Source of the DNA: HRBIN12 sp035762085
Lineage (GTDB): Bacteria; Actinomycetota; UBA4738; HRBIN12
Length of the DNA stretch: 50,749 nt
NCBI GenBank assembly: GCA_035762085.1
Contig: DASTPT010000056.1
Coordinates: 1-50,749, forward strand
Reading direction: 5' to 3'
Part shown: positions 14,695 to 24,906 of the stretch, one piece after another
Layout: every line of letters starts with the position of its first letter
How positions within the stretch are numbered: the stretch's first letter is position 1
Notes under the pieces: generated by a model
Databases searched by the model: none
What the model saw: the letters and a program-made list of their open reading frames with translations, nothing else
Told to the model about the DNA's origin: nothing
Made by a program: the position numbers and the translations under genes

Positions 14695-14873
14695 GCTCCG
14701 CACGACGCCGATCCACACCAGGACGATCGCCGCGACCGCGGCCGCCAGCGACAGCCCGATCGGCCCGACGTCGTCCCGCGCGATCCCGATGAGGAGCGCG
14801 GCCGCGGACGCGAGCACCAGCAGGAGCGCAGCGACGTACAGGAGCGCCGGCCGGCGCTCGGACGGAGGTGGGC

Positions 14874-15617
14874 TCAGTCCTCGCCCCAGAAGAGCTCTCG
14901 GAGCGACCGGTCGCCCGAATCGCGGCGGAGCTGCACCGGCGCGGGCTCCGCGACCGGCTCGTCCGCCGATGCCCCCTCGTCCTCGGCCGCGGGGACGCTG
15001 ATCGGCGCGAACGCCTCCTCCGTCGTGGCCGACTCCGACTCCGACTCGGGCTCTGCGGGGGCGGGTTCCCCCCGGGCGGCCGGCGCCGGTTCAGCGGCGG
15101 GTGCCGCGTCTGGCTCGGACGCCGTCGGGGACGCCGGGGTCGTTTCGGCGGTGGAGCGCATCTCGGCGACCATCCGTTTGACATCCTCGGCGTGGCCCTG
15201 GACGAGCGAGCCGAGGCTCTGGAGGAACTCGCGCTCCGAGCTCAGGAACGGAGCCACCGCGGCGCGAGTATCGCCCCCCGCGGAGGCCGCGACCCCTGCC
15301 GCGCGGGCCTCGGCCTCGCGCACGATCCGGGCGGCGTCCTCGCGGGCCTCGGCGACGATACGCTCGGCCTCGGCCGAGGCGGCCGTTGCGTCCGAGGCGA
15401 CCGGCGCGGCGGGCGGTGTCGCAGACGCGGCCGCCCGAAGGCGCTGGTTCTCCTCGATGTAGGCGCCGAGGTCCTCCGTGATGCGATCGAGGAACGCGTC
15501 GACGTCTCGCTCGTTGTAGCCGCGGAACGCCAGACGGAACTCCACCTGCTGCACGTCGGCGGGCGTGATCCGGCCTCCCACGGACGCGTCCGACCCCTCA
15601 GCCTTCTTCCTCCGCAT
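14874..15617 (-). CDS. divIVA: DivIVA-domain protein
   Basis: 247 aa. The N-terminal DivIVA signature ITPADVQQVEFRLAFRGYNERDVDAFLDRITEDL (quoted in part: RGYNERDVDAFLD) is followed by a coiled coil (AEAERIVAEAREDAARIVREAE), then a second helical part and a long Ala/Pro/Glu-rich tail. Such proteins bind curved membrane at poles and septa and steer wall growth in actinobacteria. It follows yggT in the ftsZ-pgeF-yggS-sepF-yggT-divIVA order. A purine-rich ribosome site lies directly before the ATG. Confidence 0.92.
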   Translation of the reverse strand: MRRKKAEGSDASVGGRITPADVQQVEFRLAFRGYNERDVDAFLDRITEDLGAYIEENQRLRAAASATPPAAPVASDATAASAEAERIVAEAREDAARIVREAEARAAGVAASAGGDTRAAVAPFLSSEREFLQSLGSLVQGHAEDVKRMVAEMRSTAETTPASPTASEPDAAPAAEPAPAARGEPAPAEPESESESATTEEAFAPISVPAAEDEGASADEPVAEPAPVQLRRDSGDRSLRELFWGED

Positions 15618-15644
15618 GGCCTTCCCCCCTGCCGTGCCGGTCCG

Positions 15645-15938
15645 CTAGCAGTTCAGCGCGGTGCGCAGGACCGCAAGGATAACGAACGCGACGATCACCG
15701 AGAGGTCCAGTCCCATCCCCCCGGCACGGACGGGCGGGATGAGGGCGCGGAGCGGCCGCAGGACGGGCTCGGTCACGTCGTCGAGGAGGTCGACGATCCA
15801 CCGGAACGGGCCCGAGATCGGCGGGCGGAACCCGAACATCAGCGCCCACGACAGGATCACCCTGACGAGCAGGATGATCGTGTAGATCGTGATGACCGCA
15901 CACAGGATGCCGAGTGCTGCGTTCTCGGCGGCGATCAT
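15645..15938 (-). CDS. yggT: YggT-family membrane protein
   Basis: 97 aa, usual for the family. Two membrane segments (ILCAVITIYTIILLVRVILSW and LSVIVAFVILAVL) flank the conserved loop PFRWIVDLLDDVTEPVLRPLR. Exact role unknown; the family tracks with sepF and divIVA and is linked to division or osmotic tolerance in other bacteria. The ATG at 15938 begins the conserved part; the longer open frame upstream is antisense-like. Confidence 0.9.
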   Translation of the reverse strand: MIAAENAALGILCAVITIYTIILLVRVILSWALMFGFRPPISGPFRWIVDLLDDVTEPVLRPLRALIPPVRAGGMGLDLSVIVAFVILAVLRTALNC

Positions 15939-15961
15939 CGCGGGTGTGGGGCCGATCGCGC

Positions 15962-16441
15962 TCAGAACTGGTTGTAGATGCCGGCGCCGGCGATCCGCTC
16001 GCGGTCTTCCGCCGAGACCTCCATGTTCGCGGGGGTCAGCAGGTAGACGCGGTTCGCGACCATCTCGATCTTGCCGTCCAGGCCGTACACCAGCCCCGAG
16101 GCGAAGTCGACCAGACGGCGGGCGATCGTGTCGTCGGTGCTCTGCAGGTTCATGATGACCGGGATGCCGTCCTTGTAGCGGTCGGCGATCTCTCGAGCCT
16201 CGTTGAAGCGTCGGGGCTCGGACTTGTGGATCGAGGACGCCGTCGACGGCCGCGTCGAGGGGATCGTCCGAACGATGCCCTCTGGCTCCTGTCCGACCAT
16301 CACCTCGCGGACCGGCTGCGGGCGCTGGAGGCTGCGGACCTCGGCCTGCCGAGGCTGCGCGGCGACCTCGTCGAGCTCGTCGTATTCCTCGTCCTCCACG
16401 AGCCCCAGGTAGGTCAGGGTCTTCTTCCACACGCCTGGCAT
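15962..16441 (-). CDS. sepF: Cell division protein SepF
   Basis: 159 aa. An N-terminal amphipathic membrane-binding helix (MPGVWKKTLTYLGL) and an acidic linker lead to the SepF core (RYKDGIPVIMNLQSTDD, RRLVDFASGLVYGLDG, VANRVYLLTPANMEV). It anchors FtsZ to the membrane, the FtsA-independent tether of actinobacteria; no ftsA occurs in this window. The start at MPGVWKK is preceded by GGGGAGGA. Confidence 0.95.
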   Translation of the reverse strand: MPGVWKKTLTYLGLVEDEEYDELDEVAAQPRQAEVRSLQRPQPVREVMVGQEPEGIVRTIPSTRPSTASSIHKSEPRRFNEAREIADRYKDGIPVIMNLQSTDDTIARRLVDFASGLVYGLDGKIEMVANRVYLLTPANMEVSAEDRERIAGAGIYNQF

Positions 16442-16455
16442 CGCTCCTCCCCTTG

Positions 16456-17148
16456 TCACCTCGGTGGCCGCTCGCCGAACAGGGCCGTACCGATGCGGAC
16501 CATCGTAGCGCCTTCCTCGACGGCAACCTCGTAATCCAGCGACATTCCCATCGAAAGTTCCGACGCGCGCCGGTGCTGCTTCCGCACGCGGTCGAGCAGC
16601 TCACGCAGCCGGATGAAGTACGGGCGCGCGCCCTCGGCGTCGGGCGTGAGCGGCGGCAGCGTCATCAGCCCCGTCAGGCGGAGACCGTCGATCCGCTCGA
16701 CGGCGTCGCACACCTCCGGAACCTCCTCCGGCGGAACACCGGCCCGTTCGCGCGTGAAGTCGACCTCGACCAGCGTCGGGATCGAGCGGCCGTTCGTCAC
16801 GGCGCGGCGGGCCAGGCGATCGAGCGCCCGGCCGGGGACGGCCGTCTCGACGACGTCCGCGAGCTCGGCCACGTGGTGCGCGGAGCCACGCTGGAGCGTG
16901 CCGATGAAGTGCCACGTGGCGCCCCGGACCCTGGCCCGCTTGTCCCGCAGCTCCCGGACGTAGTTCTCGCCGAGATGCGTCACCCCCGCCTCCACCACCC
17001 AGCCGAGCGCCTCCGCCTCGACCGTCTTGCCGGCGGCGACGATCGTGACCCCGGCAGGGTCGCGGCCGGCACGCGCGCACGCGCCGGCGACGCGCTCTCG
17101 CACGCGCGAGAGGTTGTCGAGCACGGTCTCCCTCGTGCGGAGGCTCAT
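16456..17148 (-). CDS. yggS: YggS-family PLP-binding protein
   Basis: 230 aa fold-type III PLP carrier (PLP homeostasis protein, PROSC family). The PLP lysine is K41 in VAAGKTVEAEAL; HLGENYVRELRDK, WHFIGTLQRG and SMGMSLDYEVAVEEGATMVRIG are the other family blocks. The Thr/Ser-rich AVSK usually seen is here AAGK. It sits between pgeF and sepF, its standard place. The start is MSLRTRETV; the upstream frame shadows pgeF. Confidence 0.93.
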   Translation of the reverse strand: MSLRTRETVLDNLSRVRERVAGACARAGRDPAGVTIVAAGKTVEAEALGWVVEAGVTHLGENYVRELRDKRARVRGATWHFIGTLQRGSAHHVAELADVVETAVPGRALDRLARRAVTNGRSIPTLVEVDFTRERAGVPPEEVPEVCDAVERIDGLRLTGLMTLPPLTPDAEGARPYFIRLRELLDRVRKQHRRASELSMGMSLDYEVAVEEGATMVRIGTALFGERPPR

Positions 17149-17198
17149 CAGTGAACAGGACCCTACAACAGCCTGCTCACGTTGACGTGCGCAACACA

Positions 17199-17984
17199 TC
17201 AGGCCGGCAGGCGCATCGCGATCGCGAGGTGACGGCCGGTGGCGCCGTCGCGGCGGTACGAGTAGAAGCGCGAGTCCTCGCACGCCGTGCAGGCCTCCGT
17301 GTCCTCCACCCGACGGATGTCCTCCGCCTCCAGGACCGCGCGGAACGTGCCCGGCAGGTCCAGGAACGCGCGGCCGCCCCGCCGCTCGGCGACGGCGCCT
17401 GCCGGCGATCGCGCCCCGACGGCGATCACGACCTCCTCCCCCACCTCGTAGTGGCAGGCGCGGATCGCGGGGCCGATCGCGGCGCGCACCTCTCGCCGGT
17501 CCGAGAACAGGGCGGCGCCGCGCTGCACGATGCCGCCCGCCAGTCCGCGCCATCCCGCATGGACGAGCGCGATCCGGCCGTCGCGCGGATCCGCGAGGAC
17601 CGCGATCACGCAGTCCGCGCTGAACGCGCCGAGACCGACGCCCGGCGTCCGCGTCGTGGTCCCGTCGGCGGATGCGAGCAGCGTCGCGGGGCCGTCGAAC
17701 CCGTCCGCGATCCGCGCGGCGCCCACGATCGCGACCTCGGTACCGTGAACCAACCCGGGCACGCAGAACCGCTCCAGCCCGAACGCGTCGGCCACGCGCC
17801 GTCGGTTCGCGCGCACGTCGACATCCCGGTCACCGACCTGGAAGGAGCCGTTGAGAGAGTCGAAGGGCGCCGCGCTGCGACCCCCGGTGCGCTCGAGGAA
17901 CGCGGCGAGGAATCCCACGCTCTCGAGCTCGCGGGCGACGAGCGCCACCGCACCATCGCCCAGGTCCCGCCGATCGAACGTCAT
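17199..17984 (-). CDS. pgeF: Peptidoglycan editing factor / purine nucleoside phosphorylase-like (YlmD)
   Basis: 261 aa, multicopper-oxidase-4 (laccase domain) family. Metal ligands lie in the VHGTEV, SADC and HAGWRG motifs; AIGPAIRACHYEVGEEV is also typical. Family members act as purine nucleoside phosphorylase/deaminase and PgeF removes wrongly built muropeptides. It lies between ftsZ and yggS. The start at MTFDRRDLGDG avoids a long upstream extension made of low-complexity residues. Confidence 0.92.
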   Translation of the reverse strand: MTFDRRDLGDGAVALVARELESVGFLAAFLERTGGRSAAPFDSLNGSFQVGDRDVDVRANRRRVADAFGLERFCVPGLVHGTEVAIVGAARIADGFDGPATLLASADGTTTRTPGVGLGAFSADCVIAVLADPRDGRIALVHAGWRGLAGGIVQRGAALFSDRREVRAAIGPAIRACHYEVGEEVVIAVGARSPAGAVAERRGGRAFLDLPGTFRAVLEAEDIRRVEDTEACTACEDSRFYSYRRDGATGRHLAIAMRLPA

Positions 17985-18037
17985 CGCGCCCCGATGCTCC
18001 CACGGTCGGTGCAAGCGACGGGGCCGGAGGTGGAAGA

Positions 18038-18100
18038 GGGGGCGGGGACCCGGTGCAGAGGCGGGGGAAGGTCGCCTCCGTCCCGTTCGTCCCCGCCCCC
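18038..18100. repeat. Nested inverted repeat between ftsZ and pgeF
   Basis: Perfect 12-bp arms at 18038-18049 and 18089-18100 (GGGGGCGGGGAC and its complement) enclose a second 6-bp stem (18058-18063 with 18073-18078). The structure lies in the 143-bp gap after the ftsZ stop. No T-run follows on either strand. It could be an mRNA-stabilising or partial-termination hairpin that lowers expression of the genes after ftsZ. Confidence 0.5.
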
Positions 18101-18127
18101 GCGGACCCACCGCGTGGGGCGGTCGGG

Positions 18128-19306
18128 TCAGCTCTTCAAGAAGTCGGGGATGTCCAGGTCCTCGTCCGCGTCGAAGGCCGTGGTCTCGGGCGCCGGGCGG
18201 AAGATCTCGTCTTCCTCTTCCACGAGGATCGACGGCCGCTCCTCGGGCTCCTCCTCCCCGAGCCGCGACGGCGCCGAGACCGGCTCGGGCGCCGCGGCAC
18301 GCTCGGGCTCCTCGAGGAGCCGCGAGATCCGGCTCTCGAACGTCGGCTGCTGCGCGAGGAGCTTGTCGAAGCCGGCCGCGATGACCGTGACCCGAACCTC
18401 CTCGCCGAGCGCGTCGTCCACGACGGCGCCGAAGATGATGTTCGCGTCCGGATGCGCCACACGCGTGATCGTGTCGGCCGCCTTGTTCACCTCGTGGAGC
18501 GTGAGGTCGCCCGGCCCCGACACCGAGAGCAACACGCCTCGCGCCCCCTCGATCGAGGACTCGAGCAGCGGCGAGCTGATCGCGTTCTTCGCGGCCTCCT
18601 CGGCCCGATCCTCACCCGACCCGTTCCCGATCCCCATCAGCGCCGACCCGGCGCCGGTCATGACCGAACGCACGTCGGCGAAGTCCAGGTTGATGAGACC
18701 GGGCGTGGTGATGAGCGACGTGATCCCCTCGACCCCCTGGTACAGCACCTGGTCGGCCATCCGGAACGCGTCGACGATCGGCGTGTCCGGATCCGAGACC
18801 TGGAGCAACCGGTCGTTCGGCACGACGATCAGCGTGTCGACCGCCTTTTTCAGTTCCGTGATGCCCATGTCCGCCTGCGTCGCGCGCATCCGACCCTCGA
18901 AGCCGAACGGGCGGGTGACGACACCGATCGTGAGCGCACCGAGGTTCCGCGCGATCTCCGCGACGATCGGAGCGCCACCTGTGCCGGTCCCGCCGCCCTC
19001 GCCCGCCGTCACGAACACCATGTCGGAGCCCTTGAGGATCTCCTCGATCTCCTCCGCGTGCTCATCCACCGCGTGTCGGCCGACCTCCGGATCGGACCCC
19101 GCGCCGAGCCCCCGGGTCGTCTCGCGTCCGATGTCGAGTTTGACCTCCGCGTCGGACATCAGGAGGGTCTGCGCATCCGTGTTGACGGCGATGAACTCGA
19201 CGCCGCGAAGGCCGCCCTCGATCATCCGGTTCACCGCGTTCACGCCGCCGCCGCCGATCCCGACGACCTTGATGACGGCGAGGTAGTTCGAAGGAGAATC
19301 CATCAC
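18128..19306 (-). CDS. ftsZ: Cell division GTPase FtsZ
   Basis: 392 aa tubulin homologue that forms the Z-ring. The nucleotide loop GGGTGTG is at 104-110, the T7 synergy loop NLDFADV at 206-212, and a flexible acidic linker ends in the C-terminal peptide DLDIPDFLKS that binds SepF. The start is ATG-ATG; either may be used. A 211-bp spacer with an AT-rich promoter-like island separates it from ftsQ, so it can be expressed apart from the mur genes. Confidence 0.98.
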   Translation of the reverse strand: MMDSPSNYLAVIKVVGIGGGGVNAVNRMIEGGLRGVEFIAVNTDAQTLLMSDAEVKLDIGRETTRGLGAGSDPEVGRHAVDEHAEEIEEILKGSDMVFVTAGEGGGTGTGGAPIVAEIARNLGALTIGVVTRPFGFEGRMRATQADMGITELKKAVDTLIVVPNDRLLQVSDPDTPIVDAFRMADQVLYQGVEGITSLITTPGLINLDFADVRSVMTGAGSALMGIGNGSGEDRAEEAAKNAISSPLLESSIEGARGVLLSVSGPGDLTLHEVNKAADTITRVAHPDANIIFGAVVDDALGEEVRVTVIAAGFDKLLAQQPTFESRISRLLEEPERAAAPEPVSAPSRLGEEEPEERPSILVEEEDEIFRPAPETTAFDADEDLDIPDFLKS

Positions 19307-19383
19307 CGCGACCTCCGTCTCCCGGGTCTACCCGGTCTACCTGGGGAAACGCCGTTCACAGTCTCCCGACCTTGAACCTCAAC

Positions 19384-19410
19384 TGCAACGTTATTGTTAT
19401 ATCTATGTAC
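19384..19410 (-). promoter_or_regulatory. ftsZ: AT-rich promoter island upstream of ftsZ
   Basis: In the 211-bp gap between ftsQ and ftsZ there is a striking AT island. On the minus strand it contains TATAAC (19401-19396), a good -10, about 90 bases before the ATG. No clear -35 is seen. The rest of the gap (19307-19517) shows no gene. Confidence 0.45.
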
Positions 19411-19517
19411 ACTCGAACCTCGGCCACCCTACTATCGCGGCCCTGGCCCGTCAATGCCCCAGCGGCATGATGTCCCGGTCGAGTTGCCGTCGACGTCGAA
19501 ACTCCGGCGGGTGCGGG

Positions 19518-20270
19518 TCAGTCCCCCGGCACCACCGCGGGCGCGCTCGGGGCGCTGACGTCGATCGCCCGGAAGGGGCCGTCCGCGTCCTCGATCCACA
19601 TCAGCACCTCTCGCAGCACGCGCGCCTTCGTCGCGTGGGCGCGCGGGGCCCCGAACGTGACGCGGAGCCCGTCCGTCAACACGAGCTCGAGCCCCCTCGG
19701 CCCGCCGACGAGCACCCGCCGGACCTTCGAGCGCAGGTCGTCCCCGAGCGCGGCGAGCGCACGCGCCGCATCCGCGATCTGGTCGGTTCCGGCCGGGTCC
19801 ACCCACGAGGGGGGCGCGTCGATCACCGGGAGTCCAGATGCGTGGCCCGGCCCGAGGATCGTGCCGTCCCCGGCAACGAGCGCTCGCTCCGGGCCACGCT
19901 GCGTCGTCGCGATCGGTGAACGTTCGGTCACGGTGATCGACACCGTCCACGGGAGGTCCACATCGACGTCGGCCCGGGCGATCCACGGATCGCGGAGCAG
20001 TCGCGCCTCGACGCCCGACTCGTCGAGCCACAGCGCGTTGTCGCGCGCCGTGACGCCCGAGAGCCGGACGATCCGTGCCTCCTCTCGGTGGACTCCCCCC
20101 TCGACCGCGATCCCACGGACACGGAACAGGTCGGTCCTGGTGGCCGCGACCGCCGAGCCGAGAAGCACGACGCAGGCCGCCGCGACCGCGGCGGGTCTCC
20201 GCGCCCGGATCCAGATCCCGGCTACGGACAGACGCGGCGGGTCAGTGGGGGACGCGATCGAACTCGCCAA
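19518..20270 (-). CDS. ftsQ: Cell division protein FtsQ (POTRA domain)
   Basis: 250 aa, single-pass. A basic N-terminus precedes a membrane helix (AVAAACVVLLGSAVAA), then a POTRA domain (FRVRGIAVEGGVHREEARIVRLSG, partly quoted) and the FtsQ beta domain (PWIARADVDVDLPWTVSITVTERSP in part). It scaffolds the divisome with FtsL. The start is TTG at 20270, overlapping the murB end by 29 bases; no ATG or GTG is available before the helix. Confidence 0.88.
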   Translation of the reverse strand: MASSIASPTDPPRLSVAGIWIRARRPAAVAAACVVLLGSAVAATRTDLFRVRGIAVEGGVHREEARIVRLSGVTARDNALWLDESGVEARLLRDPWIARADVDVDLPWTVSITVTERSPIATTQRGPERALVAGDGTILGPGHASGLPVIDAPPSWVDPAGTDQIADAARALAALGDDLRSKVRRVLVGGPRGLELVLTDGLRVTFGAPRAHATKARVLREVLMWIEDADGPFRAIDVSAPSAPAVVPGD

Positions 20271-21170
20271 CGAGGTGCACCTCCGGCTCCAGGCGGACGG
20301 CGAAGCGCTCGGCCACGCGCTCCTGGACCCTCCTGATCAGCTCGACGACGTCGGCGGCACGGGCGCCCTCCGACGTGACGATGAAGTTCGCGTGCTTCCG
20401 GGAGACGGTCGCGCCGCCGACCGCCGTGCCCTTCAACCCCGCCTCGTCGACGAGCCGAGCGGCGAAGTCCTCGGGCGGGTTCTTGAAGACGCTGCCGCAG
20501 TTCGGTTCGGCGAGCGGCTGATGCTGTCTCCGCCACTCACGGATCTCGTCCATCCGCGCGCGAATCGCCGGGCGGTCGCCCGGCGACAGACCGAGACGGG
20601 CGGCGACCACGACGCCCTCCGACGGGAGCGCCGACGACCGGTAGGCGAAGCCCGCGTCCTCGGCCTTCACGGTGACCGGTCCGGCGAGCGCCACGTCGTA
20701 CAGATCGATCGTCTCGAGCGATGTGGAGAGCTCGCTCCCGTGCGCCCCCGCGTTCATCCGGACCGCGCCGCCGAACGAGGCCGGGATCGCCACGCCCCAC
20801 TCCAGGCCGGCGAGCCCGTGGGCGAGGGTCACGCCGGCGAGCGCCGGCAGCGGCATCGAAGCGCCGGCCGTCACGTGGTCGCCGTCGCGGGACGCCCAGC
20901 GGAACCCACGTCCCAGACGCAGCACGAGCCCGGCGAACCCGTCGTCGGACACGAGCACGTTCGATCCCTTGCCGACGACCACGAACGGGATGCCGGCGAC
21001 GCGGATCGCCTCGGCCACCGCCGCGAGATCCTCGGCTGAGTCGGCCTCGAGGAACAGCGCCGCCGGCCCGCCGATCCGGAAGGTCGTGAGCGTCGACATC
21101 GGGAGGTCCGGGCGGACCCGGTCGCCGCAGCGCTCGCGCAGGACGGCCTCGGCGAGCTCCAGGTCACCGG

Positions 21171-21174
<4 letters not shown>
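20242..21174 (-). CDS. murB: UDP-N-acetylenolpyruvoylglucosamine reductase
   Basis: 310 aa flavoenzyme that reduces enolpyruvyl-UDP-GlcNAc to UDP-MurNAc. FAD-binding block VVGKGSNVLVSDDGFAG, catalytic serine in NCGSVFKNP, and KHANFIV near the C-terminus. The GTG start overlaps the murC stop as GTGA. The much longer open frame upstream is a shadow of murC. Confidence 0.95.
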
Positions 21175-22591
<1,417 letters not shown>

Positions 22592-22595
<4 letters not shown>

Positions 22596-23695
22596 CGCGG
22601 ACCGCCCGCCTCGGCGACGACGGCCGCGAGCGCCGAGGCGGCGTCGGGTCGCGACCACGACCGCATCCGCTCGCGCATCGTCGCCAGGCGCTCCGGCGCC
22701 TCGAGGAGCTCCGAGACGACGGCGGCGAACGAAGCGCCCGAGAGCGCGTCGTTCATCACGACGACCGCCCCGCCGCCGCGCTCGACCGCCCCGGCGTTCG
22801 CCTCCTGGTGCCCCCCGGTCGCGTGCGGGTACGGCACGAGCACCGCGGGGATCCCGCACACGGAGAGCTCCGCACACGTGGTCGCCCCGGCGCGGGCCAC
22901 TACGAGGTCCGCAACGGCGTACGCGAGCTCCATCCGGTCCAGGAACCCGCGGACGCGGACCCGGACGGGACCGTCCGGGATCGCCTCGGCGATCCGGCGT
23001 TCGTGCGCCCGGCCCGTGAGGAGCAGCACCTGGAGGTCCGGCCGATCGAGCAGACCGATCGCTTCGACCGCCGCGAGATCCACGTGGAGCGCCCCCTGAC
23101 TCCCGCCGAAGACGACGAGCGTCGGACGCCCCGGCTCCAGGTCGAGCTCGACGAGACCCTCCTTGGCCAGCGTCTCGCGGTCGTCGAGGACGCGCAGGAC
23201 GGATCCTCGCACGGGGTTGCCGGTGACCACCGTCCGGGCGCGCCGCGGGAACCGGCTGGCAGCCTCCGCGAACGTCAGCGCGACCGTGCGCGCGCGACGC
23301 GCGAGCGCGCGGTTCGCCAGGCCCGGAACGGCGTTCTGCTCGTGGAGGACGAGCGGTCGCCGCGTTCGCGCGGCGGCCAGGCCGACGGGCACGCTCACGT
23401 ATCCGCCCATCCCGACGACGACGTCGGCGCGCTCCACGGAGGGTCGGCACGCCGAGATCGACCGCACCGCCGCGACCGGCGCCATGAAGGTCTCGATCGA
23501 CAGGCCCCGACGAAGCGGCCTGGCGTCGACGGCATCGAAGGCGAAGCCCGCCTCGGGCACCAGGCGAGCCTCCGGTCCGTCCGCCGTCCCGATGAACCGA
23601 ACCCGTGCGCCGTGGTCGTCGACCAGGCGGCGCGCGAGCGCGAGTGCGGGGAACACGTGGCCCGCCGTCCCCCCGCCGGACACGAGCACGTTCAC
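22592..23695 (-). CDS. murG: Lipid II synthase MurG (GlcNAc transferase)
   Basis: 367 aa GT28 glycosyltransferase on the inner face of the membrane; adds GlcNAc to lipid I. GGGTAGHVFPALALA at the N-terminus, VGMGGYVSVP, LHEQNAVPGLANR, VFGGSQGA and ARAGATTCAEL for UDP-GlcNAc binding. GTG start overlapping the ftsW stop as GTGA. Confidence 0.97.
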
Positions 23696-24906
23696 GTCGC
23701 TCGCCTCCCACGCGCACGTCCGACGTCGGCCGGCGTCCGCGCGATGTTCCACAGGATGCCGACCGCGGCAAGCGAGACCACGAGCGAGGAGCCGCCGTAC
23801 GAGAGGAACGGCAGCGGCACCCCTGTGATCGGCAGCAGGCCGGTGACCGCCCCGAGGTTCACGAGCGCCTGGAGCCCGATCCAGCCGACGATGCCGGCCG
23901 CGAGCAGCCGCCCGAACACGTCCGGCGCCCGCGTCGCGATCCGGATGCCCGCGAAGATCAGCAGGCCGAACGCCAGCAGCACGACGAGCTCGCCGACGAG
24001 GCCGAGCTCCTCGCCGAGGATCGAGAAGATGAAGTCGGTGTGGGCGTTCGGCACGTAGAGCCACTTTTGGCGGCTCGCCCCGAGCCCCACCCCGAGCCAG
24101 CCGCCCGAGCCCAGCGCGATCAACGACTGGATCAGCTGGTACCCGGTGTTCGAGGCGTCCGCCCAGGGATCCAGGAACGACAGGAACCGCACCCGCCGGT
24201 AGTCGGCGCTGAAGATCAGCGCCATCCCGGCCGCCCCGCCCACGATCCCGGTCACGAGGAGGTACCGCAGTCGCACGCCCGCGGCGAACAGGAGCAGGAA
24301 CATCGTCCCCGAGATGATCAGGGTCGTTCCCAGGTCCGGCTGCAGCATCACCAGACCCGTGACGAGGATCGTCACGGGGAGCAGCGGCAGGGCCAGGTGC
24401 GCCACGATATCGAGCTTCCCCCACTTGCGCGACAACACGGTCGCGCCGAACACGACGAGCGCGAGCTTCGCGATCTCGGAGGGCTGCACGGTGACCGGGC
24501 CGAGCTCGAGCCAACGGGACGACCCGTACGCCGAGACCGCGAGACCTGGATAGAGGACGAGCACGAGCAACGCGATCGTCAGGACGAGGAACGGCAGCGC
24601 CAGGCGCTGCCACGCCGGATACCGCATCCGCGAGGTGAGCAGGAGCGCCCCCACGCCGACGGCGCCGTACGCGGCCTGTCGCTGGAAGAACAGGAACGAG
24701 TCGCCGTACCGCGAGTACGCCGAGACCGAGCTCGCCGACAGCACCATGACCAGGCCGCCGATCACGAGGAAGGCGGTCGAGCCGAGGAGCAGCGCGATCG
24801 TCCGGCGGGCGGTCGCATCCTCGCGGGCGCGGGTCCGGGCGATGTCCTCCGGACGCACCAACCTGAGGTGCCCGGGTCGCTCTGCGGCGACGCTACGGCT
24901 GGACAC
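23692..24906 (-). CDS. ftsW: SEDS glycosyltransferase FtsW
   Basis: About 404 aa, ten membrane segments. Septal peptidoglycan polymerase working with FtsI. Signatures: LGPVTVQPSEIAKLA, LMLQPDLGTT-like LVMLQPDLGTTLI, PNAHTDFIFSILGEELG, and LPFLSYGGSS near the C-terminus. I place the start at the GTG giving VSSRSVAAERPGHL, directly behind GGAGGAGGAGG and overlapping murD by 14 bases. A GTG at 24954 would add 16 very basic residues. This is the only junction from rsmH to murB, apart from the murB-ftsQ end, that is not a 4-base overlap. Confidence 0.95.
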   Translation of the reverse strand: MSSRSVAAERPGHLRLVRPEDIARTRAREDATARRTIALLLGSTAFLVIGGLVMVLSASSVSAYSRYGDSFLFFQRQAAYGAVGVGALLLTSRMRYPAWQRLALPFLVLTIALLVLVLYPGLAVSAYGSSRWLELGPVTVQPSEIAKLALVVFGATVLSRKWGKLDIVAHLALPLLPVTILVTGLVMLQPDLGTTLIISGTMFLLLFAAGVRLRYLLVTGIVGGAAGMALIFSADYRRVRFLSFLDPWADASNTGYQLIQSLIALGSGGWLGVGLGASRQKWLYVPNAHTDFIFSILGEELGLVGELVVLLAFGLLIFAGIRIATRAPDVFGRLLAAGIVGWIGLQALVNLGAVTGLLPITGVPLPFLSYGGSSLVVSLAAVGILWNIARTPADVGRARGRRAT

